A stretch of DNA of 6,914 nucleotides from positions 1-6,914 of the forward strand of contig CAIYXE010000145.1 in NCBI GenBank assembly GCA_903930095.1. Reading direction: 5' to 3'. This document shows positions 1 to 5,492 of this stretch, one piece after another; position 1 is the stretch's first letter, and each line of letters begins with the position of its first letter. The notes below the pieces were generated by a model. It saw only the letters and a program-made list of their open reading frames with translations, did not search any database and was not told where the DNA came from. The DNA comes from an uncultured Hyphomicrobiales bacterium (lineage in GTDB: Bacteria > Pseudomonadota > Alphaproteobacteria > Rhizobiales > Aestuariivirgaceae). Position numbers and translations under genes: made by a program.

Positions 1-1030
1 CGATGGAACCGCCGCCGGCACCGATTTCCACCATCTCGATGACGGGGATGCGCACGGGGATGCCGGAGCCCTTCATGTCACGGTAGGCCCGCGCGATCTC
101 GAACTTTCGGGCGCGCTCGGGCTCGCCGTCGGTCAGCAGACAGATCTTGGCCGTGGTGCCGCCCATGTCGAAGGAGAGCACATGCGGCAGTGCGCATTCC
201 GCCGCGATCTGGGCCGCGAGTATGGCGCCGCCCGCGGGGCCGGATTCGACGAGGCGGATGGGAAAGCGCGCCGCGGTCTCGAGCGTGGTGAGGCCGCCGC
301 CCGACATCATGAGGAAGAGCGGGGCGGAGAGTTTCATTTCCTTCAGCTGGTCACGCAGCCGCAGGAGATAGCTTGCCATCAGCGGGCGGACATAGGCGTT
401 GGCCACCGTCGTCGAGAAGCGCTCATATTCACGGATCTCAGGCGCCACTTCCGAGGAGATGCAGATGGTGACGTCCTCGGGCAGATGCTTCGACAGCAAG
501 TCGCGCACGCGCTTCTCGTGCGCGTCATGCGCATAGGCGTGGAGGAAGCCGATGGCGACGGACTTCACGCCCTCGGCAATGATCGTCCGGGCAAGGGGCT
601 TGATGGCGCCCTCGTCCAGCTTCACCAGCACTGCGCCATCGGCGGCGAGGCGCTCAGCGATTTCGAGGCGCAGCGTGCGCGGCACCAGGGGCACCGGGCG
701 GTCAATCATCAGGTCATAATGGTCGAAGCGCTTCTCGTAGCCCTGCTCGATGATGTCCCGGAAGCCCGCAGTCGTGATGAAGGCGGTCCTGGCGCCCTTG
801 CGCTCGATCAGCGCATTGGTGGCGAGTGTCGTGCCATGGATGAAGACGCCGATGTCCTGCGGCTTCAGCCCGGAGGCCGCGAGGACGGCATTGATGCCCT
901 CGATGACGCCCAGTTCCGGCGCGTGGGTGGTGGTCAGCACCTTGCCGCTCCAGCGCTTCGATCCGTCTTCGAGCACGATGTCGGTGAAGGTGCCGCCGAT
1001 GTCGGCGGCGAGTTTTGCGTGGTTTGCCAT
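1..1030 (-). CDS. hyuA: Hydantoinase/5-oxoprolinase family protein, HyuA type (N-terminal half, cut by window edge)
   Basis: The 343 N-terminal codons are present; the family is usually about 680-700 residues, so roughly half lies beyond the left edge. HyuA proteins use ATP to open cyclic amides such as hydantoins or 5-oxoproline in the cytoplasm, usually with a HyuB partner; the same family includes acetone and acetophenone carboxylase subunits. Visible motifs are the phosphate-binding DIGGTFTD at residues 10-17, HGTT near 65-68, an ESGPAGG stretch, and a second nucleotide loop FDMGGTTAK near 287-295, all typical of this ASKHA-fold family. The ATG at 1028-1030 is the first possible start because an in-frame TAA lies 9 bases upstream; no Shine-Dalgarno precedes it. 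It is divergent from the LacI gene, its likely regulator. A hyuB gene would be expected beyond the left edge. Family is secure; the exact substrate is not. Confidence 0.93.
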   Translation of the reverse strand, partial: MANHAKLAADIGGTFTDIVLEDGSKRWSGKVLTTTHAPELGVIEGINAVLAASGLKPQDIGVFIHGTTLATNALIERKGARTAFITTAGFRDIIEQGYEKRFDHYDLMIDRPVPLVPRTLRLEIAERLAADGAVLVKLDEGAIKPLARTIIAEGVKSVAIGFLHAYAHDAHEKRVRDLLSKHLPEDVTICISSEVAPEIREYERFSTTVANAYVRPLMASYLLRLRDQLKEMKLSAPLFLMMSGGGLTTLETAARFPIRLVESGPAGGAILAAQIAAECALPHVLSFDMGGTTAKICLLTDGEPERARKFEIARAYRDMKGSGIPVRIPVIEMVEIGAGGGSI

Positions 1031-1133
1031 GCGGATTGGTTAGGCTGGGCCACCAGGCCTTTCAAGAGGCATTCGCATCCTGGCCCTGAGGGGCGTGTTG
1101 CAGAAACTGCAGCATCCCACTATCAATCCCCTC
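1031..1133. promoter_or_regulatory. Divergent hyuA/lacI promoter region with candidate operator
   Basis: This 103-base gap separates two divergent starts, neither with a purine-rich Shine-Dalgarno. For hyuA (minus strand) a TTGAAA at 1060-1065 and a weak TAACCA at 1037-1042 are 17 bases apart, placing transcription start at or next to the ATG. For lacI (plus strand) TTGCAG at 1098-1103 and TATCAA at 1121-1126 are also 17 bases apart, again with a predicted start near the ATG at 1134. The small dyad TGCAG-AAA-CTGCA at 1099-1111 overlaps the lacI -35 and is the best operator candidate for autoregulation. The hexamers are weak matches, so this is inference from position rather than strong consensus. 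Confidence 0.35.
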
Positions 1134-2159
1134 ATGGCGAAAGTGACAATCCAGGATGTGGCCCGCGTGGCGGGTGTCAGTGTCGCAACCGTGGACCGGG
1201 TGCTGAACCGCAGGCCGGGGGTGCGCAGCGTCACCGTCAACAAGGTGGAAAGCGCCATCCGTGACCTGAACTACCAGCCGGACCGCATCGCGGCCCGTCT
1301 TGCCCGCTCGCGCGAGTACCGCTTCTGCTTCGTGCTGCCCGACAGGGCGGGGGATTTCTGGGAACGCATCAACGAGGAAGTCCGCACCATGGCGGAGCGC
1401 ATGGCGGGCGAGCGCGTGGCGATCACCGTCAAGCGCGTGGACGTCTTCGACGGCGAACTCCTCGCCTCCACCCTCGATTCGATCGGCGATGTGCATGACG
1501 GGGTGGCAGTGGCCGCCCTCGACCACCCGGCCGTGCGGGAGGCCATCAATGCGCTCGCCGTCCGCGGCGTCACGGTGGTGACGCTGGTGTCGGACGTGCC
1601 GGGTTCCAAGCGCGTGCACTATGCGGGGATCGACAATTCATCCGCCGGGCGCACCGCGGCGAGCCTGATGGGCCGCTTCCTCAGGGGGCTTACCGGCAAG
1701 GTGGGGCTGATCGCGGGTTCTCTGGCGCTGCGCGACCACATCGAGCGGCAATTCGGCTTCGAGCAGGTGCTGACCCATGAGTATCCGAAGTTGCAGGTTC
1801 TTCCCGTGCGCGAGTCGCGAGACGACTGGCGCAAGCTCGAGGAGATGACGGCACAGCTGCTGTCGGAGCATCCCGACCTGCTCGGCATCTACAATGTGGG
1901 CGGCGGCACGCGCGGCATCGTCTCGGCCCTCGAGGTGGCCTCCCGCGCCAAGGACGTGGTGCTGCTGGCGCATGACCTGAGCGACACCAACCGCAAGGCG
2001 CTCATCCGCGGCACCATTGACGCGGTCATCAACCAGGACCCCGGCCACGAGGTCAGAAGCGCCATCCGCGTGCTCATCGCCAAGGCGGACAACGTGCCGC
2101 TGATCGAAAGCCAGGAACGGATCAGGATCGATATCTTCCTGAGGGATAATCTGCCTTAG
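1134..2159 (+). CDS. LacI-family transcriptional regulator
   Basis: A 341-residue DNA-binding repressor of normal LacI length. The N-terminal helix-turn-helix covers about residues 4-25 (TIQDVARVAGVSVATVDRVL), with Asp21 where many members have Ser. The hinge helix follows near 49-59 (PDRIAARLARS). Residues 62-341 form a periplasmic-binding-protein-like effector domain, probably sugar- or polyol-binding, with the usual YAGIDN segment near 163-168 and the late sequence DAVINQDP near 296-303. The ATG at 1134 gives the standard start of this family; an in-frame GTG at 1095 would add 13 residues with no similarity to the family and has GAGGGG only one base away. No Shine-Dalgarno precedes 1134. 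It is divergent from hyuA, which it may control, and convergent with the IolG-like dehydrogenase, whose sugar-type substrate would also suit a LacI effector. The actual effector is unknown. Confidence 0.93.
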   Translation: MAKVTIQDVARVAGVSVATVDRVLNRRPGVRSVTVNKVESAIRDLNYQPDRIAARLARSREYRFCFVLPDRAGDFWERINEEVRTMAERMAGERVAITVKRVDVFDGELLASTLDSIGDVHDGVAVAALDHPAVREAINALAVRGVTVVTLVSDVPGSKRVHYAGIDNSSAGRTAASLMGRFLRGLTGKVGLIAGSLALRDHIERQFGFEQVLTHEYPKLQVLPVRESRDDWRKLEEMTAQLLSEHPDLLGIYNVGGGTRGIVSALEVASRAKDVVLLAHDLSDTNRKALIRGTIDAVINQDPGHEVRSAIRVLIAKADNVPLIESQERIRIDIFLRDNLP

Positions 2160-2162
2160 AGA

Positions 2163-2308
2163 TTCCCTTCTCCCGGTGGCAAAGCCAATGGGAGAAGGTG
2201 CCCGAAGGGCGGATGAGGGCTTTTCTCCGCGAGCAGTGCTGGTTGAAAGAGGCCCTCATCCGGCCTGCCGGCCACCTTCTCCCATCGCGTTGCGACGGGA
2301 GAAGGGAA
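2163..2308. repeat. Large nested palindromic intergenic element (RIME-like), possible bidirectional terminator
   Basis: The whole gap between convergent lacI and the dehydrogenase gene is one imperfect inverted repeat. Arms at 2163-2220 and 2252-2308 pair over about 57 bases with a few mismatches and small gaps, around a loop of about 31 bases. Each arm is itself a hairpin: CCTTCTCCC at 2166-2174 pairs with GGGAGAAGG at 2190-2198, with TGGC/GCCA inside; the same nonamers recur at 2275-2283 and 2297-2305, with TCGC/GCGA inside. The GGATGAGGGC / GCCCTCATCC blocks at the inner ends complete the outer stem. From memory this resembles the rhizobial intergenic mosaic elements (RIME), but that name needs a database check. 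It could end transcription from both sides, though there is no U-tract. Confidence 0.85.
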
Positions 2309-2309
2309 C

Positions 2310-3311
2310 TTAGCCGTAAAGCCCAGGCCGCTTTTCGTAAGCAATCGCCACCGTCTCGCCCGTCTTGAGGGATTTCACCCCGGCGTCCGTCACCGTGGTT
2401 GCAATGAAGCCATCCCAGGCGCTCGATCCCACGGGCCTGCCCGTCGAGATCGAATCGATCCAGGACTGGTTCTGGATGCGGTAGGCGGCGGCGAATCTCG
2501 GGCGCCAGTCCGGGGCGAGGCTGGTGGCGGTGACGCCCGCGCTGCGGATTTCGGTGTTGAGCGTGGGGCCGAAGGAAATCGTGCCCGTTTCGCAAATGAG
2601 TTCGCCCTTCACGTCATAACCATACTGCGCGTTGAGGAAGAGCTCGACATCGACCAGCTGGCCCTTGCCGGTCTCGAACACGACCAGCATGGGATCGTCG
2701 AAATGCGCGAGTTTCGAGCGCTTTGCCCGGAAGACGTGGACGGAGGCGAGTTCGGCCGCGAGAACAAAGCGCGAGATGTCCACCTCGTGCACGCAGGAAT
2801 TGACGATGGCCGCAGCCGAATCGAAATGCGCGGGCGCTGTGGCGTTGCGGTGGATGCAGTGAAAGGCCAGCGCCTCGCCATAGCGGCCGGAGGCGAGCAG
2901 CTCCTTCATCTCCATGTAGCCGGGGTCGAAGCGGCGCATGAAGCCGAGCTGGACGAGGCGCTTTCCGCCTGAGAGCTCCGCCTCGACCACGCGCAGACCT
3001 TCGGCGGCGGTGGGCGCGAGCGGCTTCTCGCACAGCACGGGCTTTCCGGCCTCGATGCAGGCGATGGTGTAGTCGGCATGGGTCGTATCGGGCGAGGCGA
3101 TGAGGACCGCGCCGACCTCCGGATCGCGGATGACGGCCAGCGGATCGTCCACCGCGCGCTTTGCACCCGTCTCCGCGGCCACGCCCCGGGCGCGGGCGCC
3201 GTCAGCATCCGAGATCGCGACCAGATGCGCCCCGGCCACCTGGCCTGCGATGATGCGGGCATGGTCTGCCCCCATGACGCCTGCCCCGATGATGCCTACG
3301 CCGATGCTCAT
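2310..3311 (-). CDS. Gfo/Idh/MocA oxidoreductase, inositol 2-dehydrogenase-like
   Basis: A 333-residue cytoplasmic NAD(P)-dependent sugar or polyol dehydrogenase of usual length. The Rossmann fold opens with GIIGAGVMG (residues 7-14 region), the family motif EKP lies at 95-97 with catalytic-type Lys96, and the C-terminal alpha/beta substrate domain carries GFMRRFD (123-129), VHEVDISRF (174-182) and NAQYGYD (227-233), as in IolG proteins. His175 matches the catalytic His of inositol dehydrogenases, but residue 171, four positions before it, is Asn where I recall Asp in the Bacillus subtilis enzyme. The ATG at 3309-3311 is preceded by a good Shine-Dalgarno, GGGAG, six bases upstream. It follows lysR in the same direction after 57 bases without an obvious terminator, so the two may be co-transcribed. 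The substrate could be myo-inositol or another polyol or sugar; the iolG symbol is therefore withheld. Confidence 0.9.
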   Translation of the reverse strand: MSIGVGIIGAGVMGADHARIIAGQVAGAHLVAISDADGARARGVAAETGAKRAVDDPLAVIRDPEVGAVLIASPDTTHADYTIACIEAGKPVLCEKPLAPTAAEGLRVVEAELSGGKRLVQLGFMRRFDPGYMEMKELLASGRYGEALAFHCIHRNATAPAHFDSAAAIVNSCVHEVDISRFVLAAELASVHVFRAKRSKLAHFDDPMLVVFETGKGQLVDVELFLNAQYGYDVKGELICETGTISFGPTLNTEIRSAGVTATSLAPDWRPRFAAAYRIQNQSWIDSISTGRPVGSSAWDGFIATTVTDAGVKSLKTGETVAIAYEKRPGLYG

Positions 3312-3367
3312 GCCGTTCTCCCAAATCCCATGCCGCCGGTGAGGCTAGCGGAGGGGGGCGGCGATGG

Positions 3368-4282
3368 CTAGACCGAGCTTCCCGCTCCGCCGAAGGAGAG
3401 GCTCATGAATTCATGGAAGGTGCGCGCCGCCGGGCTCTGGCTGCGCGTGTGGTTCCAGGACAGCCCGACATCCATGGTGGGGATGTCTGCCACCACGTTG
3501 CGGAGTTCGATGCGCTGGCCTTCGAGCGACCATGGACGGTAGACCATGTCAGAGAGGATGGTGACGCCCATGCCATCCGCCACCATGGAGCGTACCGCCT
3601 CGACGGAGGAGGTGGTGAAGATGGTGTTCGGCCGCAACCCGGTCGGATTCCAGTAGCGTCCGGCGGTCTGATTCGCCTCGTCCACGGTGAGCATGACGTA
3701 GGGTTCTGCCGCCACGTGCTCCAGCGTGATCACCTCGCGGGTGAGGAGGCGGTGCTCCACGGGCAGCCACAGCCGGCGGCGGGAGCGGATGAGCGTCTCA
3801 TAGGCCAGCTGCTTGCGGTCCTGCAGGTTGGAAACCAGCATGACGGCCAAGTCCAGTGAGCCGTCCTTCAGCCCGCTTTCGATGGCGTTGCGGGGGAGTT
3901 CGTAGAGTTCGGCCCGGATCCGGGGATAGCTCCGCGCGAAGCGGGTGTAGTGGCGCGGCAGGAAATAACCTGCCACCGTATAGGATACGCCGATCCTTAC
4001 CGTGCCGCTGATCGCCGAATCCTCGGTGAGCGGCGCGTGCTGGGCGGCGTTGACGGCCGCCATGATGTTGCGCGCATGCTGCAGGAAGCGCGCGCCCTCG
4101 GCCGTGAGGGAAACCCCGGTGGGAAGGCGCTTGAACAGCGGCACGCCGACGCCGTCCTCCAGCTGCTTGATGGCGGCCGTGACGGCGGACTGCGAAACGT
4201 TCAGCTCGATCGCCGCCTGGCTGACCTGGCCGGCGTCCGCCGTAGCGATGAAATAGCGAACCTGCTTGAGGGAGAGCGCCAT
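3368..4282 (-). CDS. LysR-type transcriptional regulator
   Basis: A 304-residue LysR protein of normal length. The winged helix-turn-helix occupies about residues 3-62, with the typical run VSQAAIELNVSQSAVTAAIKQLE (20-42) and LF-R-TGVSLTAEG (49-63). From about residue 93 (SGTVRIGVSYTVAGYFLP) to the end is the two-lobed effector domain that senses a small molecule. The gene is divergent from the pxpA operon, the classical arrangement for a LysR activator and its target, and a perfect T-N11-A dyad lies between them. The ATG at 4280-4282 gives the standard family start, though no clear Shine-Dalgarno precedes it. Downstream, on the same strand, comes the IolG-like gene after a 57-base gap (3312-3367) in which I see nothing but that gene's ribosome-binding site. 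The effector is likely a substrate or product of the operon, but this is inference. Confidence 0.93.
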   Translation of the reverse strand: MALSLKQVRYFIATADAGQVSQAAIELNVSQSAVTAAIKQLEDGVGVPLFKRLPTGVSLTAEGARFLQHARNIMAAVNAAQHAPLTEDSAISGTVRIGVSYTVAGYFLPRHYTRFARSYPRIRAELYELPRNAIESGLKDGSLDLAVMLVSNLQDRKQLAYETLIRSRRRLWLPVEHRLLTREVITLEHVAAEPYVMLTVDEANQTAGRYWNPTGLRPNTIFTTSSVEAVRSMVADGMGVTILSDMVYRPWSLEGQRIELRNVVADIPTMDVGLSWNHTRSQSPAARTFHEFMSLSFGGAGSSV

Positions 4283-4315
4283 CGGATTTTTCGATACCGC
4301 GTTGCCGTTTTTTTA

Positions 4316-4343
4316 ATTTTACAATATTTGTAGCCTACCGCAA
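4316..4343 (-). promoter_or_regulatory. Candidate lysR promoter
   Basis: Read on the minus strand, TTGCGG (4338-4343) and TAAAAT (4316-4321) are 16 bases apart; the -10 matches the sigma-70 consensus at five of six positions and the -35 keeps the TTG core. Transcription would begin near 4309, leaving a leader of about 27 bases. The core overlaps the T-N11-A dyad at 4320-4332, which fits autorepression by LysR. Predicted only from consensus and position. Confidence 0.4.
4320..4332. promoter_or_regulatory. Candidate LysR binding site (T-N11-A dyad)
   Basis: TACAATATTTGTA is a perfect inverted repeat (TACAA / TTGTA around TAT) and exactly satisfies the T-N11-A rule of LysR operators. It stands in an AT-rich patch within otherwise GC-rich DNA, 61 bases before the pxpA start and 37 bases before the lysR start. 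The position is suitable for both activation of the operon and autorepression. An overlapping TTTACA at 4318-4323 could be a -35 for pxpA, but I see no convincing -10 at the right distance, as is common for activator-dependent promoters. Confidence 0.55.
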
Positions 4344-4374
4344 GCTAAACGCCAGAACGGCGCCTGAGCGCTGC

Positions 4375-4390
4375 GTAACAGGGAGGTTAC
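4375..4390 (+). promoter_or_regulatory. Shine-Dalgarno of pxpA within a small inverted repeat
   Basis: GGGAGG at 4381-4386 is a strong Shine-Dalgarno seven bases before the GTG at 4394 and fixes that start. It lies mostly in the six-base loop of an inverted repeat, GTAAC (4375-4379) and GTTAC (4386-4390). A five-base stem is weak in RNA, so it may be chance or a DNA dyad rather than a translational switch. Confidence 0.5.
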
Positions 4391-4393
4391 AGG

Positions 4394-5122
4394 GTGACGG
4401 TCATCAACTGTGACATGGGTGAGGCGTTCGGCCTCTACAAGATGGGCGATGATGCCGGGTTGATGCCGCTCATCGACGTGGCCAACGTGGCCTGCGGTTT
4501 CCACGCGTCCGATTTCAACCATATGCGCACCACGGTGCAGCTCGCCAGGACACATGGCGTGAAGGTGGGTGCACACCCCTCGCTGCCCGATCTCCAGGGC
4601 TTTGGCCGGCGTGAGATGAAGATGGGGCGGGACGAGCTCACCAACTGCATCATCTACCAGGTTGGCGCACTCAAGGGCTTCCTCGACGCCGAGGGCATGG
4701 TGCTGAACCACATCAAGCCGCATGGCTCGCTCTATGGCATGGCGGCACGGATGGAGGAGGTGGCGCAAGCCGTGGCCGATGCAGCCGACGTGTTCAAGGT
4801 GCCCCTGATGGGCATGATCAACACCTTCCACGAGAAGGTCTACACGGCGCGCGGCCATAAATTCATCGCTGAATTCTATGCCGATCTCGACTACCGCGAC
4901 GACGGCTCGCTCATCATCACCCGTGAGCATGAGGCGAAGGACCCGGTCCATGCTGCAAGCATCTGCCTGGGCGCCATCCGCGAGGGGAAGGTCAAGGGCA
5001 CGGGCGGCGGCGACGTTGCCGTGCGCGCCGACGCCATCTGCGTTCATTCTGACACGCCCAATGCAGTGGCCATTACAAAGGCCGTGCGCGAGGCGGTGAA
5101 GCCCTATATCGACGCTGCGTGA
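4394..5122 (+). CDS. pxpA: PxpA / LamB-YcsF family protein, biotin-carboxylase-linked variant
   Basis: A 242-residue protein of the LamB/YcsF family, whose best-known member PxpA works with PxpB and PxpC to open 5-oxoproline to glutamate using ATP, in the cytoplasm. Family blocks are all present: NCDMGE (residues 5-10, usually NADLGE), ACGFHASD (33-40), GAHPSLPDLQGFGRR (59-73), KPHGSLYGMAAR (108-119), and ICVHSDTPNAV (215-225). The block usually written ADRxY...DGxLxxR reads ADLDY-RDDGSLIITR (163-177), so the Arg after AD is replaced by Leu. The GTG start is set by GGGAGG seven bases upstream and by family alignment. It is the first gene of an operon, 22 bases ahead of the biotin carrier. The neighbours and altered motifs suggest a substrate other than, or a mechanism different from, plain 5-oxoprolinase; the symbol marks the family, not proven activity. 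Confidence 0.9.
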   Translation: MTVINCDMGEAFGLYKMGDDAGLMPLIDVANVACGFHASDFNHMRTTVQLARTHGVKVGAHPSLPDLQGFGRREMKMGRDELTNCIIYQVGALKGFLDAEGMVLNHIKPHGSLYGMAARMEEVAQAVADAADVFKVPLMGMINTFHEKVYTARGHKFIAEFYADLDYRDDGSLIITREHEAKDPVHAASICLGAIREGKVKGTGGGDVAVRADAICVHSDTPNAVAITKAVREAVKPYIDAA

Positions 5123-5144
5123 ACTCCAGAAACGAGGACAGACA

Positions 5145-5375
5145 ATGGCCCAGCTTCTCTCGCCCCTTCCCGGCACCTTCTACAGGCGGCCCGCCCCCGA
5201 CAAGCCCACCTACAAGAATGACGGCGACAAGGTCGCCACGGGCGACGTGATCGGGCTGATCGAGGTGATGAAGTCCTTTACCGAGGTGAAGGCCGAGGCC
5301 GCGGGGAAGATCACCTTCATCGCGGAAAACGAGGAGCCTGTGATGGCGGGCCAGCCGCTGGCGGAGATTGGTTAA
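5145..5375 (+). CDS. Stand-alone biotin carboxyl carrier protein (biotinyl domain only)
   Basis: A 76-residue protein that is essentially one lipoyl/biotinyl domain. It carries CO2 on biotin between the carboxylase and a carboxyltransferase. The N-terminal SPLPGTFYRRPAPDK (residues 6-20) matches the start of the BCCP domain, and the biotinylation hairpin reads EVMKSF (40-45) with Lys43 as the biotinyl-lysine; housekeeping AccB has EAMKM here. The sequence ends PLAEIG at the domain boundary. E. coli AccB is about twice as long, so the long N-terminal half that normally tethers BCCP in acetyl-CoA carboxylase is missing, which argues for a dedicated complex. The ATG at 5145 has GAGG seven bases upstream. 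It follows pxpA by 22 bases and precedes the biotin carboxylase gene after a 117-base gap holding a REP-like palindrome. Confidence 0.92.
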   Translation: MAQLLSPLPGTFYRRPAPDKPTYKNDGDKVATGDVIGLIEVMKSFTEVKAEAAGKITFIAENEEPVMAGQPLAEIG

Positions 5376-5398
5376 GATGCTGGCACCGCCCCATATGC

Positions 5399-5470
5399 CG
5401 TCATGCCAGCGAAAGCTGGCATCCAGCTTGGGGCGGGCAAAGCTGGATCCCAGCTTTCGCTGGGATGACG
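5399..5470. repeat. REP-like double-hairpin palindrome inside the operon
   Basis: Two 31-base arms, 5399-5429 and 5440-5470, are reverse complements at 29 positions, around a ten-base G-rich loop. Each arm also folds alone: GCCAGC-GAAA-GCTGGC at 5405-5420 and CCCAGC-TTTC-GCTGGG at 5449-5464, each extended by an AT pair to eight pairs. The two mismatches between arms fall at paired positions of the small hairpins, so each hairpin stays perfect. The minus-strand reading gives the peptide pattern SWDP...MPAFAGMT, well known as a false translation of proteobacterial repeats. It lies in the gap between the carrier and carboxylase genes, ending 22 bases before the latter's start. It may affect mRNA processing or simply be a repeat insertion. 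Confidence 0.88.
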
Positions 5471-5492
5471 CCAATTTGGGGAAAGTGCCGTC

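Noticed and set aside
1095..1133. Upstream GTG (1095) or TTG (1098) start for the LacI protein
   Set aside because: It adds residues outside the conserved LacI start, and the GAGGGG stretch is too close to the GTG; kept only as an alternative because the ATG at 1134 lacks a Shine-Dalgarno.
182..1264. Long plus-strand open frame (360 codons) opposite hyuA
   Set aside because: It is antisense to a clear HyuA reading frame with family motifs; its His/Arg/Gly-rich product looks like a high-GC shadow and has no recognisable domain.
2163..2308. CRISPR array or tandem repeat
   Set aside because: Repeated blocks occur as inverted arms of one palindrome, not as evenly spaced direct repeats with unique spacers.
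2122..2595. Minus-strand frame of 157 codons across the palindrome at 2163-2308
   Set aside because: It is made of the repeat plus an out-of-frame part of the dehydrogenase gene.
4319..5176. Minus-strand open frame of 285 codons opposite pxpA
   Set aside because: It covers the whole pxpA gene in antisense and its own start lies inside the next gene; no family similarity is seen.
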